Below are positions 36,054 to 44,771 of a DNA stretch of 64,000 bases, piece after piece (the stretch's first letter is position 1; each line of letters begins with the position of its first letter). The stretch spans positions 62,001 to 126,000 of the forward strand of contig JAEZKU010000017.1 of the NCBI GenBank assembly GCA_023436065.1. The letters are read 5' to 3'. This DNA is from Bacillota bacterium. GTDB taxonomy: Bacteria > Bacillota > Clostridia > Lachnospirales > Lachnospiraceae. The notes below the pieces were generated by a model that searched no databases, was not told where the DNA came from, and was given only the letters and a program-made list of their open reading frames with translations. A program made the translations under genes and the position numbers.

Positions 36054-36719
36054 ATTTCGTACGAGAGCTTTGAAAATTTAGAGGAGTCCAAAAAACAAAA
36101 GATCATCAATGCCGGATTTCAGGTATTTGCTGAGCATGGCTATGCCAAGGCTTCGGTTGATGAGATTGTAAAGGCGGCAGATATTTCGAAGGGCAGTCTG
36201 TTCTATTATTTCGAATCCAAGAAGAATTTCTACCTATACCTTTATAACTACTGCGGAGAACAGATGGAGAGGTTGATCGATCATCCCGGGGAGGATGGCA
36301 AGCCAGGCTATATGCAGTATACAGATTTTTTTGAACGCCTGAACCGTATTCAGGAGTTGAAGACAAAACACTCCGCAGATTATCCGCATATGTCCAATTT
36401 CATGAGAAAGGTTCTTCTTGATTCATCACCCGCGATACGGGGTGAAATTTCTAAGGTCAATGCTAAATATATCAAGGAAAGAGCAATGGCTTTTTATCAG
36501 GGGCTGGATTATTCCAAATTCAAAGATGGCATTGATCCTTTGATGGTTGTACAACTGCTGACATGGATCTCGGAGGGCTGCGCCAATGCTGTCGTCATGA
36601 AATACAAGCTAACCGGTGATTCTAATCGTAATGAAACGGATTTTAATGAAATACTGGTCATGTACCGAGCTTATGTTGATATGCTACGCAAGAATTTTTA
36701 CAAGGAAGAGTATCTTTAA
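36054..36719 (+). CDS. TetR-family transcriptional regulator
   Basis: Regulator of about 222 residues. The DNA-binding domain reads KKQKIINAGFQVFAEHGYAKASVDEIVKAADISKGSLFYYFESKKNFYLYLY, a standard TetR helix-turn-helix. The start is unusual: the frame is open from an ATG at 35955, but that would put both operators inside the gene. The only ribosome site, TAGGAG at 36040-36045, is 8 bases before ATT at 36054, which directly precedes SYESFENLEESKK where family members begin. A GTG at 36045 overlaps that ribosome site. I therefore list ATT 36054 as most likely, with GTG 36045 as the alternative. The ABC exporter genes follow 35 bases downstream. Confidence 0.8.
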   Translation: MSYESFENLEESKKQKIINAGFQVFAEHGYAKASVDEIVKAADISKGSLFYYFESKKNFYLYLYNYCGEQMERLIDHPGEDGKPGYMQYTDFFERLNRIQELKTKHSADYPHMSNFMRKVLLDSSPAIRGEISKVNAKYIKERAMAFYQGLDYSKFKDGIDPLMVVQLLTWISEGCANAVVMKYKLTGDSNRNETDFNEILVMYRAYVDMLRKNFYKEEYL

Positions 36720-36754
36720 TACGGTTAAATAAGAACTGAAAGGGGTGTATTAGT

Positions 36755-37660
36755 ATGTCCATCATTGAAATCAATGGATTAACCAAGGATTACGGTAATC
36801 ATAAGGGGATTTTCGATTTAACCTTTCATGTAGGGGATGGTGAGATATTCGGTTATCTTGGTCCGAATGGAGCAGGAAAGACTACTACGGTCAGGCATTT
36901 GATGGGGTTTTTGACACCGGATCACGGAAGCTGTCGTATTCTTTCCAAGGATTGCCGCAAGGATACGGCTGCAATTATGAAGGAGCTGGGCTACCTTCCT
37001 GCCGAGATGTCTTTCTTTGAAGGCTTAAGCGGTCTTGACTTCCTGAAATTCATGGGTGAAATGAGGGGCTTGCCCGATACGACTTACCGTGACAGATTGA
37101 TTGAGCTGTTTGAGCTTGATACCAGAGGTCGCATCCGTAAAATGTCAAAGGGTATGAAACAGAAGCTGGCTCTGATTTGTGCCTTCATGCACGATCCAAA
37201 GGTATTAATACTGGATGAGCCCACCAGTGGTCTTGATCCGCTGATGCAAAAGCTGTTCGCTGAGCTGATCCTGGAGGAGAAGGCAAAGGGTAAAACCATC
37301 CTTATGTCCTCCCATAGCTTCGAGGAAATAGAACGTACCTGCGACCGGGTCGGCATTATCCGTCAGGGTAATCTGGTGACGATTGAGGATATCCATGTAC
37401 TGAAGGAAAAACGACGCAAGACTTATATTGTCACCTTTAACAGCCCTGAAGCAGCCACTGAATTCCGGAAAAAAGACTGTTTTGACAGCATCGTCCTGAA
37501 CGGAGCCACTGCTAAGGTAAGCATCCTTGGTAATGTGAACAGCTTCGTCCGTGAAATCAGTCAATATCCCGTAGTGGATCTGGATACCGAAAAGAGTAGC
37601 CTCGAGGACGTATTTATGCAATATTACGGAGATTCTGCAAAGAATTCTTCGATTAATTAA
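36755..37660 (+). CDS. ABC transporter ATP-binding protein
   Basis: ATPase of 301 residues. Walker A GPNGAGKTTT is near residue 36, the signature is MSKGMKQKLALICA and Walker B is VLILDEPTSGLDPLMQ, followed by SSHSFEEIERTCDRVGII. The C-terminal 80 residues are the DUF4162-like tail common in ABC-2 exporters. It is cotranscribed with the TetR gene and the permease gene 15 bases downstream. Export of a toxic compound is probable from the regulator type. Confidence 0.95.
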   Translation: MSIIEINGLTKDYGNHKGIFDLTFHVGDGEIFGYLGPNGAGKTTTVRHLMGFLTPDHGSCRILSKDCRKDTAAIMKELGYLPAEMSFFEGLSGLDFLKFMGEMRGLPDTTYRDRLIELFELDTRGRIRKMSKGMKQKLALICAFMHDPKVLILDEPTSGLDPLMQKLFAELILEEKAKGKTILMSSHSFEEIERTCDRVGIIRQGNLVTIEDIHVLKEKRRKTYIVTFNSPEAATEFRKKDCFDSIVLNGATAKVSILGNVNSFVREISQYPVVDLDTEKSSLEDVFMQYYGDSAKNSSIN

Positions 37661-37675
37661 TAGGAGGATGCGGAT

Positions 37676-38476
37676 ATGATCAGTAAACCTTTATGGAAAG
37701 CAAGCTTAAAGCAAAACTATATCGTATTTCTTATCATTGTCGGTGTAATGATGATTTACCTGCCTACGATAGCAAGCATGTACAATCCAGAGACTCAGAA
37801 AAGCCTGAATGATATGCTTAAGATGATGCCCCAGCAGCTGATATCGGCCATGGGCTTTACAGGGGAAATGGGAACCCTGCTCAAGTTTATCGGAACCTAT
37901 TTTTATGGTTTTCTCATTCTTCTGCTGCCGATGATCTATTCCATCATCGTGGCGAACCGCAGCATCTCCTCCCATGTGGATAAAGGTTCCATGGCTTATC
38001 TTTTAGCCACTCCCAATAAGAGGTCCAAGATTGCAGTCACACAGGCATTGTTTGTGTTGATTACAACGGCACTTCTGATTGTTATTGTAACGCTCGTAGG
38101 AATATCCCTTTGTGAGATGATGTTTCCGGGTGAACTGGATATCAAGGGCTTTATAGTCCTAAATTGCGGTGCCCTGTTATTGTACTGTGCGCTTACTGGA
38201 ATCGGCTTCTTCGCCTCCTGCATCTTTAATGACACAAAGAATTCTCTCGCACTTGGGGCAGGACTCCCTGTCGGTTTTCTTCTGTTACAGATGATCTCGG
38301 ATACCGGTGAGAAGTTCGAGTTCCTACAGTACTTCTCCCTTTACTCCTTGTTCGATCCTGCAAAAATCACTTCGGGCGAGGGCTACCTGCCTTCCTTCAT
38401 TGCCCTGGCTTTCATAGCTCTGCTTACTTATTCTGCGGGAATCTATGCCTTTACGAAAAGGGATCTTCCATTGTAA
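37676..38476 (+). CDS. ABC-2 type permease
   Basis: Membrane partner of the preceding ATPase, 266 residues with six hydrophobic segments: IVFLIIVGVMMIYL, FLILLLPMIYSIIV, LFVLITTALLIVIVTLVG, CGALLLYCALTGIGFFAS, ALGAGLPVGFLLLQM and FIALAFIALLTYSAGIYAF. The SMAYLLATPNKRSKIAVTQ segment is typical of ABC-2 permeases after span 2. AGGAGGATGCGGAT precedes the ATG. The transcript probably ends at the strong hairpin at 38506. Confidence 0.93.
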   Translation: MISKPLWKASLKQNYIVFLIIVGVMMIYLPTIASMYNPETQKSLNDMLKMMPQQLISAMGFTGEMGTLLKFIGTYFYGFLILLLPMIYSIIVANRSISSHVDKGSMAYLLATPNKRSKIAVTQALFVLITTALLIVIVTLVGISLCEMMFPGELDIKGFIVLNCGALLLYCALTGIGFFASCIFNDTKNSLALGAGLPVGFLLLQMISDTGEKFEFLQYFSLYSLFDPAKITSGEGYLPSFIALAFIALLTYSAGIYAFTKRDLPL

Positions 38477-38505
38477 TACTGCATAAAGAAATATAGCTTC
38501 CAGTA

Positions 38506-38543
38506 ACAGGGCTGCTGCACGAAAATTAGTGCAGCAGCCCTGT
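38506..38543. terminator. Strong hairpin after ABC permease
   Basis: ACAGGGCTGCTGCAC and GTGCAGCAGCCCTGT form a perfect 15-bp stem with an 8-base loop. There is no T run, so termination efficiency is uncertain. It may also work for nothing on the minus strand because the nitroreductase gene ends at 38630, 87 bases away in that direction, where it could serve as the 3' end of that message. Confidence 0.6.
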
Positions 38544-38629
38544 CTCACTGTATCGTATATATCTCATTGTAGTAATATAAGTCACCTTCGGTCCAAATTT
38601 CATCTTCCAGATTTATCGCTTTTTACTAC

Positions 38630-39367
38630 CTACTGAAAGAATTTCGTCTCCTTTAGAACAGGATAGAAGATATCCTCCTGCGTTCCGTTCCATACCTGAT
38701 AGAACCACTCATAGTAATGCTTAAAGCCCATTGCTCCCCACTCAGTATAGTAAGTAAGACCATATTTCTTTTCATGGGAATCAAACTTCGCTATCTCCTC
38801 CTCAATCTCTTCCTCCGTCATATGGTGATAAGCTCCATAATGAACCACACCCTTTGTCACTCTTCCCTTGTAATGCTTTTCCTCCGGCTTCGCACTATAA
38901 CCGAGGAGAACAGCAATCATCGGAAAGCAATACTCCTTCGGCAGCTTTAGTAATTCATATAACACCTGGAAATCCTGTCGGTGTACTCCGTTGGTAATCA
39001 GCGAATCGATCCCCAATGAGGTTGCGGCAATCACTGCCGTCTGTGCTGCCAGGACGGCATCGGTACCTGCAGTGATAAAATCTATCGTCGTACTTTTCTT
39101 ATAGTCCTGCTGTAAGTATCCCGCGATATCGATCAATCTGTTCTGATCCGCACAGAATACCAATAATGCTTCTCCTGTATAGCCGCAGGCTGCCTTAATC
39201 TTCTCTTTTTCCTTCAGTACGACAACTGAATATGCCTGTCTCGACGAAGAATTCGCTGTTCTGACTGCTGCCTCCAGGATTGCCTCCAAGTCCTCCGGTG
39301 CGATGGGTTTGTCACTGAACTGTCTCTCACTTCGTAGTTTGAAAATGGTATTCATTGTCTCATTCAT
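38630..39367 (-). CDS. Nitroreductase-family FMN protein
   Basis: Flavin reductase of 245 residues from the ATG at 39367, which GGGAGGAG precedes; the frame extends seven codons further. LRSERQFSDKPIAPEDLEAILEAAVRTANSSSRQAYSVVVL is the FMN-binding start and DAVLAAQTAVIAATSLGIDSLITNGVHR the mid-part; GYSAKPEEKHYKGR is the NADH/flavin closing motif. The C terminus is longer than usual (YGLTYYTEWGAMGFKHYYEWFYQVWN). An operator identical to that of the adjacent MarR gene lies upstream at 39490, so the two are probably one regulon. Confidence 0.9.
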   Translation of the reverse strand: MNETMNTIFKLRSERQFSDKPIAPEDLEAILEAAVRTANSSSRQAYSVVVLKEKEKIKAACGYTGEALLVFCADQNRLIDIAGYLQQDYKKSTTIDFITAGTDAVLAAQTAVIAATSLGIDSLITNGVHRQDFQVLYELLKLPKEYCFPMIAVLLGYSAKPEEKHYKGRVTKGVVHYGAYHHMTEEEIEEEIAKFDSHEKKYGLTYYTEWGAMGFKHYYEWFYQVWNGTQEDIFYPVLKETKFFQ

Positions 39368-39489
39368 ACTGATACTCCTCCCAATCATTAAGTTAGCTAA
39401 AGTAATAAACCGACATTTTTCACTTTAGCATGAATAAAAGCGTTCTTTTACTGCCGTAAAATGCTTTTAATTAATAAGTCTTATTATAA

Positions 39490-39501
39490 TTAGAATTCTA
39501 A
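39490..39501. promoter_or_regulatory. MarR operator upstream of nitroreductase gene
   Basis: TTAGAATTCTAA is a perfect palindrome within TAATTAGAATTCTAACTAT. The same 19 bases recur upstream of the MarR gene at 39979-39990. It lies 123 bases before the nitroreductase start; between them is a hairpin formed by AAAAGC..TTTTAC and GTAAAA..GCTTTT (about 39437-39470). Confidence 0.75.
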
Positions 39502-39520
39502 CTATGAGATTATAAAAAAC

Positions 39521-39961
39521 TCAGCCTAAGGTCTTCACGTGATTGTGCAACTTGATCAAAAGCTCCTCCAGCGTCTGCCTCTCTTCCTCCGTAAAGCAGG
39601 ACAGGGGATCAAAATTGGTCAGCTTCTCCATGTCCTCTTCCGCTTCCTCCACCTGCTTCCTCCCTTTCTCCGTGATCCTGACCTGAATACGTTTCCCATC
39701 CTCAGCATCCTTTTCCTTACTGATATAATCGTATTTCTTCAGATTATCGATCACTACCGTCGCCGTAGGTCGGTCACAGAAGAGCATCTCAGCAATCTCT
39801 GAGGGATTAAGATACTCTCTGCGCTTTAGCTGTCTCAGGAGATAATACTGGTTCAGTGTAAGAGAATGGCTTTTCGTAATCTTCTCCAGATATCTTCTAT
39901 AAGTGAGATGGATTACACCCAGTCTTGACATCAACGGTAATCTTTTCTTTCCTTCTGTCAT
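39521..39961 (-). CDS. MarR-family transcriptional regulator
   Basis: Regulator of 146 residues. The helix-turn-helix is YLNPSEIAEMLFCDRPTATVVIDNLKKYDYISKEKDAEDGKRIQVRITEKGRKQ, with a classic MarR wing. GGAGGGCTGGT precedes the ATG. Its promoter carries a palindromic operator just after the -10 box and the neighbouring nitroreductase has an identical site, so it most likely represses itself and the reductase in response to an electrophile or phenolic compound. Confidence 0.92.
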   Translation of the reverse strand: MTEGKKRLPLMSRLGVIHLTYRRYLEKITKSHSLTLNQYYLLRQLKRREYLNPSEIAEMLFCDRPTATVVIDNLKKYDYISKEKDAEDGKRIQVRITEKGRKQVEEAEEDMEKLTNFDPLSCFTEEERQTLEELLIKLHNHVKTLG

Positions 39962-39978
39962 ACCAGCCCTCCTCTTAA

Positions 39979-39990
39979 TTAGAATTCTAA
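39979..39990. promoter_or_regulatory. MarR operator upstream of marR
   Basis: TTAGAATTCTAA, flanked identically to the site at 39490 over 19 bases. It begins about 5 bases downstream of the -10 box of the marR promoter, where bound repressor would block transcription. Confidence 0.78.
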
Positions 39991-39994
39991 CTAT

Positions 39995-40023
39995 AAAATA
40001 CTACAACGCTATGCCTATGTCAA
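39995..40023 (-). promoter_or_regulatory. Promoter of marR
   Basis: On the minus strand TTGACA (40018-40023), a 17-base spacer and TATTTT (39995-40000). The -35 box is perfect and the -10 is fair. Confidence 0.65.
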
Positions 40024-40216
40024 CTACCTATTAAGCTATTTTTTTCTACCGTTTATTTATTTATAAGGCAATACTTGGTAGATGTTAATCTTTATCTGTT
40101 ATATAATAGAGTATATCCTTAGCAACTATGGACAGAGTGGATACAAAGAAAATATGATTATTAGCTGTATTAGATATCGCTTTTTATGCAAGAAAATCAT
40201 TAGAAAGGATAAAGGA

Positions 40217-40447
40217 ATGAACATATTTAACCGTAGAGAGCTATTTGTTACTATGGATTTAATGAAATTGAATGAAGTCATTAACCTGCTCACGAAAGAA
40301 AACATCCCGTTTACCTATAAAACTCAGAATAGTACTAATCTGCGCAGAAGATCGGATGCGATCGGTTTGAACAGTAACGGATTGATTATATATTATATCT
40401 ACGTACATAAGGATCGTTTCGCAGAGGCGCAAGCCCTTTTAAAGTAA
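40217..40447 (+). CDS. Small conserved-looking protein, unknown function
   Basis: Soluble protein of 76 residues starting MNIFNRRELFVTMDLMKLNEVINLLTKENIPFTYKT. The frame is open further upstream, but GAAAGG 8 bases before the ATG at 40217 marks the start. The pattern of a helix followed by IPFTYKTQN and then IYYIYVHKDRFAEAQALLK recalls the small DUF2007-like proteins in which one helix-strand unit repeats, though I cannot confirm it. It stands alone between marR and purB and ends at a terminator. Confidence 0.65.
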   Translation: MNIFNRRELFVTMDLMKLNEVINLLTKENIPFTYKTQNSTNLRRRSDAIGLNSNGLIIYYIYVHKDRFAEAQALLK

Positions 40448-40488
40448 AATAAATAACCGGGAATGAATTGAAAAGAATAAATACATAC

Positions 40489-40535
40489 GGCGTCAGTAGT
40501 TCTAATATTCCAATGAACTTCCGACGCCTATTTTA
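40489..40535. terminator. Bidirectional terminator between small gene and purB
   Basis: GGCGTC and GACGCC, with an inner GTTC/GAAC pairing, are followed by TATTTTATT on the plus strand. It can end the 76-residue gene on the plus strand and may also help to end purB from the other side. Confidence 0.7.
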
Positions 40536-40560
40536 TTAGTTATTCTTTTTAGTCATCCCA

Positions 40561-41994
40561 TCAGACCTTAATGTCTGCCTTCAGACCAAGCAGTTCCTTA
40601 TTCTCGTCAAGGATCGGCTGTATCACATCACGGATGAACTCCTCCGTCTGTTCCTTCGCACGTCCGGTATAAAGTGCCGGGTCCATGGCAGCCTTCAATT
40701 CCTCCAGCGTCATATTGAAGGAAGGATCAGCTGCAATCAGCTCCAGAAGATTATTCTCCAGTCCCTTCTCCTTCACATTCCGGCCTGCCTCCATGGATAA
40801 GGTACGGATTCTTTCATGAAGCTCCTGTCTGTCGCCGCCGGCCTTGACTGCTGCCATCATGATATTCTCTGTCGCCATGAAAGGAAGCTCCTGCATCAGA
40901 CGGCGCTCGATTACCTTAGGATAAACTACAAGCCCGTCCACGACATTTAGGTAAAGGTCCAGAATACCATCCACTGCAAGGAAGGCTTCCGGTACACTGA
41001 TTCTCTTGTTCGCAGAATCATCCAGCGTGCGCTCAAACCATTGGGTCGCAGTTGTAATCGCAGGGTTCATCGCATCCACCATAACATAATTTGCTAAGGA
41101 AGCGATACGCTCACTTCTCATGGGATTTCTCTTATACGCCATTGCGGAGGAACCGATCTGATTCTTCTCAAAGGGCTCTTCGATTTCCTTTAGGTGTTGT
41201 AATAATCGGATGTCATTGGAGAACTTATGGGCACTTGCAGCGATTCCGGATAAGATATTCAATACCCTTAAATCAACTTTTCTGGAATAGGTCTGTCCGG
41301 ATACGGGATAACAGCCTCTAAAGCCCATCTTCTCTGCAATTCTCGCATCCAGCTGCTTTATCTTCTCATGATCTCCGTCAAATAACTCCATGAAGCTTGC
41401 CTGGGTTCCTGTTGTTCCCTTAGATCCAAGCAGCTGCATACTATCAATCATATAGCATATATCATCATAATCCATTTTCAGTTCCATGAGCCAGAGAGCA
41501 GCTCTCTTGCCTACGGTAGTTGGCTGCGCAGGCTGAAAATGAGTAAATGCGAGTGTCGGTAGTGCACGATACTCCATAGCAAACTTGCCAAGCTCTGCCA
41601 TAACATTAACGAGCTTCTTCTTCACCAGCTTCAGAGCCTCTGTCATAATGATGATATCAGTATTATCACCGACATAGCAGGAGGTCGCTCCAAGATGGAT
41701 AATTCCCTTAGCTTTCGGACACTGCTCGCCGTAAGCATAGACATGGCTCATGACATCGTGACGAACTACCGCTTCCCGTTCCTTCGCCACCTCATAATTG
41801 ATGTCCTCGCTAAATGCCTTCAGTTCATCAATCTGTTCCTGTGTAATATTTAAGCCGAGCTCCTTCTCCGTCTCTGCCAGTGCAATCCAGAGCCTTCTCC
41901 AGGTCTTAAACTTCATGTCCGGTGAGAAGATGTACTGCATTTCCTTACCGGCATACCGCTCGGATAAGGGGGACATGTATTTATCATTACTCAT
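40561..41994 (-). CDS. purB: Adenylosuccinate lyase
   Basis: Homotetrameric lyase of 477 residues acting twice in purine synthesis, on SAICAR and on adenylosuccinate. The fumarase-superfamily signature SSAMAYKRNPMRSERI holds the catalytic Ser loop, and HDVMSHVYAYGEQCP with TSCYVGDNTD form other active-site regions. AAAGGAGTAAATGAG precedes the ATG. It is the last gene of purC-purF-SGNH-purB, and follows the esterase gene by 82 bases. Confidence 0.98.
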   Translation of the reverse strand: MSNDKYMSPLSERYAGKEMQYIFSPDMKFKTWRRLWIALAETEKELGLNITQEQIDELKAFSEDINYEVAKEREAVVRHDVMSHVYAYGEQCPKAKGIIHLGATSCYVGDNTDIIIMTEALKLVKKKLVNVMAELGKFAMEYRALPTLAFTHFQPAQPTTVGKRAALWLMELKMDYDDICYMIDSMQLLGSKGTTGTQASFMELFDGDHEKIKQLDARIAEKMGFRGCYPVSGQTYSRKVDLRVLNILSGIAASAHKFSNDIRLLQHLKEIEEPFEKNQIGSSAMAYKRNPMRSERIASLANYVMVDAMNPAITTATQWFERTLDDSANKRISVPEAFLAVDGILDLYLNVVDGLVVYPKVIERRLMQELPFMATENIMMAAVKAGGDRQELHERIRTLSMEAGRNVKEKGLENNLLELIAADPSFNMTLEELKAAMDPALYTGRAKEQTEEFIRDVIQPILDENKELLGLKADIKV

Positions 41995-42076
41995 CTCATT
42001 TACTCCTTTCGTATTCCATTCCCATCTATGTTAAGTATTATCTATTCTTTCATCACTACCCGAAGGTTAACACTAA

Positions 42077-43132
42077 TTAATCCTGCCAGTTCATGATCTC
42101 TCTTATCTTATCCTCCAGCTTTGCCGCCACCTTCTGATGAGTAAGCTTGCTGGGATGCACATCCGTCCCAATTCCGTCCTCAGGCTTCTGTTCCTCGTAA
42201 GTAAGATAATGAAGCCTGTGATCTCCTTTGGCAGTCAGTCTTTCAACCTGTTCCCTGATGGCCATACACAGCTCCTGTCCCATCACTCCCAGAGTGCAAA
42301 GTATCTCTGAATTCGGATTGCTGCTTCTAACCTGACACAGAAATTCATAATACTGCGACGCAAATACAGCAACCCTTTCGGGGATGCTCTTAGTGTAGCT
42401 GTTATCATTGGTTCCAAGATTGATCACAATTATATCCGGGACGAAGCTGCTAAAATCCCAGAGCTCCGGCTCATTCCCAAGTGCAAGGTCACAGGCCTTG
42501 TCCGTATACGGATAAAGCACCGGCATCAGCCATTCCTCATTTGGCTCATCCTGTTCTGTATAATTCGATATGATACCGATACCGCTCCAGCAGACCATCT
42601 GATAATCTGCCTTTAAGTTTCTTGCTGTAATCGCGGCATAAGCCTCCCAGGGATTCTCCTGTGCGGTGGAAAAGATATCTGTCTCCCATACCCCTTCATT
42701 CCCATAACCGCAGGTAATCGAATCTCCGATAAACTCAATCCGGCGGGGCATTGCTTTAGCAGGCTTTGGCTGAGTATCACCGTCAAAACAGAGGCTCTTA
42801 ATACCCACCTTACCAAAAGCCGCCTCTGAATATTTCACCAGGCGGAGCTTTACCTCCTTACAGGTATCGGCTTCATATAATACATAGCTGTCTTCCTCTT
42901 GATGCAAAGGGAAACGTCTGCTTGGTTCCAATTCGTCATTGACGAATACGGCAACCCAGGCTTTATGGATATCAGGAAATGCGGGCGAGTCCGACCATAG
43001 TATCGCCTCCGCTCGTTTCCCTACAAAAGTAAACTCTATAGATGAACAGGAATACCCCAGATAAAGCACACCATCCCTCTTCAGGGTTCTACCCATGATT
43101 TTCACATATTTTTCCTCAGCCGGAAAATGCAT
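42077..43132 (-). CDS. SGNH hydrolase, CE2-like carbohydrate esterase
   Basis: Two-domain protein of 351 residues. The N-terminal beta domain (about 1-125) and C-terminal SGNH esterase domain resemble carbohydrate esterase family 2. Catalytic blocks are FIGDSITCGYGNEG (nucleophile Ser), INLGTNDNSY and DVHPSKLTHQ (Asp-His). No signal peptide is seen, so it should act in the cytoplasm, for example in deacetylating imported oligosaccharides. The frame opens in an overlap with purF, but GAAGAAGGG precedes the ATG at 43132, 14 bases after the purF stop. Its place in a purine operon is unusual. Confidence 0.85.
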   Translation of the reverse strand: MHFPAEEKYVKIMGRTLKRDGVLYLGYSCSSIEFTFVGKRAEAILWSDSPAFPDIHKAWVAVFVNDELEPSRRFPLHQEEDSYVLYEADTCKEVKLRLVKYSEAAFGKVGIKSLCFDGDTQPKPAKAMPRRIEFIGDSITCGYGNEGVWETDIFSTAQENPWEAYAAITARNLKADYQMVCWSGIGIISNYTEQDEPNEEWLMPVLYPYTDKACDLALGNEPELWDFSSFVPDIIVINLGTNDNSYTKSIPERVAVFASQYYEFLCQVRSSNPNSEILCTLGVMGQELCMAIREQVERLTAKGDHRLHYLTYEEQKPEDGIGTDVHPSKLTHQKVAAKLEDKIREIMNWQD

Positions 43133-43146
43133 TATATCCCTTCTTC

Positions 43147-44586
43147 CTATGCTTCGTACTCTCCGCGGATATCCTCCTTCGGAGGGTCTATCGGATATTT
43201 TCCGGTAAAGCAAGCATCACAGAAGCCTTTATCTCCGCCGATCATATCACTTAAACGCTCAACCTCCAGGTATCCGAGGGAATCCGCCCCAATCATCTCG
43301 CAGATCTGTTCCACCGTATTATTGTGAGCAATCAGCTGATCTCCGGTTGGCACATCTGTACCGAAATAACAGGGGTACAGGAAGGGTGGTGAGCTGATTC
43401 TCACATGTACTTCCGTTGCTCCTGCTTTTTTGAGCATTCTGACTATCTTAGCACTGGTCGTTCCGCGGACGATGGAGTCATCGATCATGACCACCCTCTT
43501 ACCGCGTACCACCTCAGGAAGGACATTCAGTTTAATCCTTACACTGGATACACGCATGGATTGTTTGGGTTTGATAAATGTTCTGCCAACATAGCTGTTC
43601 TTTACGAATGCCATTCCAAAGGGAATTCTTGATTCAAAGGAATAGCCCATAGCAGCAGCATTTCCGGAATCCGGAACTCCGACCACTACATCCGCATCTA
43701 CGGGATGGGACTGGGCAAGGATCCTGCCGGCCATAATTCTTGAATTGTATACGCTGACTCCGTCAAAATAGGTATCAGGTCTTGCAAAATAGATATATTC
43801 AAAGATACATTTCGCAATCTTATTACCGCACATGGAGGTATCGGAATGGATTCCGTCCTCATTGATCATTACCACCTCACCCGGCAGTACATCACGTATG
43901 AACTCCGCATCAGCAGCATAAAGAGCAGCAGTCTCCGATGCCAGAATATAAGCATTGTTCTTCTTACCGATACAGAGCGGATGAAAGCCAAGGGGATCTC
44001 TGGCCCCGATCAGCTTTCTGGGGCTCATGATGACCAGCGAATAAGCACCACTTAATTTCTTCATCGCTCTCGCCACTGCTTCTTCAACGGTTGCACTGTT
44101 CAACCGTTCTCTGGCAATATGATATGCAATAACCTCCGAATCTATCGTGGTCTGAAAAATCGCACCGGTATATTCCAATTCCTCACGCAGTTCGGGAGTA
44201 TTGACAAGATTACCATTGTGAGCAAGTGCCAGAGTGCCCTTTACATAGTTTAGTACAAGCGGCTGGGTATTATTGATATTGCTGCCGCCGGCTGTGGAAT
44301 AACGTACATGGCCAATACCGATATTACCACCGATTAAGCCTTCCAGATGTTCCTGCGTAAACACCTCACTGACCAGGCCCATACCCTTCCAGGCCTTGAC
44401 CCTTCCCTTCGGTCCCTGGGTATCACTGACTGCGATACCGCAGCTCTCCTGTCCTCTATGCTGCAGAGCAAAGAGTCCGTAATATATCGTGGAAACCACA
44501 TCATTGCCGTCCAGATCATAGACGCCGAACACACCGCATTCCTCATGCAATCCATCGGGACTATAGTTCTCAAACTCCGTGTTCAT
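43147..44586 (-). CDS. purF: Amidophosphoribosyltransferase
   Basis: First committed enzyme of purine synthesis, 479 residues. The catalytic Cys is exposed after removal of a short propeptide (MNTEFENYSPDGLHEE before CGVFGVYDL). LFALQHRGQESCGIAV is the glutaminase region and VVMIDDSIVRGTTSAKIV the PRPP-binding loop. Cys residues in CIFEYIYFARPD and GFCDACF match the Fe-S cluster ligands of the Bacillus-type enzyme. GAGAGGATGG precedes the ATG at 44586; an open stretch of six codons lies upstream. Confidence 0.97.
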   Translation of the reverse strand: MNTEFENYSPDGLHEECGVFGVYDLDGNDVVSTIYYGLFALQHRGQESCGIAVSDTQGPKGRVKAWKGMGLVSEVFTQEHLEGLIGGNIGIGHVRYSTAGGSNINNTQPLVLNYVKGTLALAHNGNLVNTPELREELEYTGAIFQTTIDSEVIAYHIARERLNSATVEEAVARAMKKLSGAYSLVIMSPRKLIGARDPLGFHPLCIGKKNNAYILASETAALYAADAEFIRDVLPGEVVMINEDGIHSDTSMCGNKIAKCIFEYIYFARPDTYFDGVSVYNSRIMAGRILAQSHPVDADVVVGVPDSGNAAAMGYSFESRIPFGMAFVKNSYVGRTFIKPKQSMRVSSVRIKLNVLPEVVRGKRVVMIDDSIVRGTTSAKIVRMLKKAGATEVHVRISSPPFLYPCYFGTDVPTGDQLIAHNNTVEQICEMIGADSLGYLEVERLSDMIGGDKGFCDACFTGKYPIDPPKEDIRGEYEA

Positions 44587-44624
44587 AAGTGTCCATCCTC
44601 TCAAAGAATATCAAAATCAGGTAC

Positions 44625-44660
44625 GCCTCCACCGGAGGCTTAATCTCAATCAGAGATTAA
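44625..44660 (-). other. Two adjacent perfect hairpins in the purC-purF gap
   Basis: GCCTCC-ACC-GGAGGC (44625-44639) directly abuts TTAATCTC-AATCA-GAGATTAA (44640-44660). They precede the purF ribosome site by about 30 bases. No T run follows, so these are not terminators; a role in stability or translation of purF is possible. Confidence 0.5.
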
Positions 44661-44771
44661 AGACAACAAGAGGCTGTCACATGCCGGCATCATCTCCAGG
44701 ATGATTAATATCTGCTAATGTATCATTTCTCTGAAGCAGGTAAGTCGGTCTATAACAGCCTGTTATATTAA

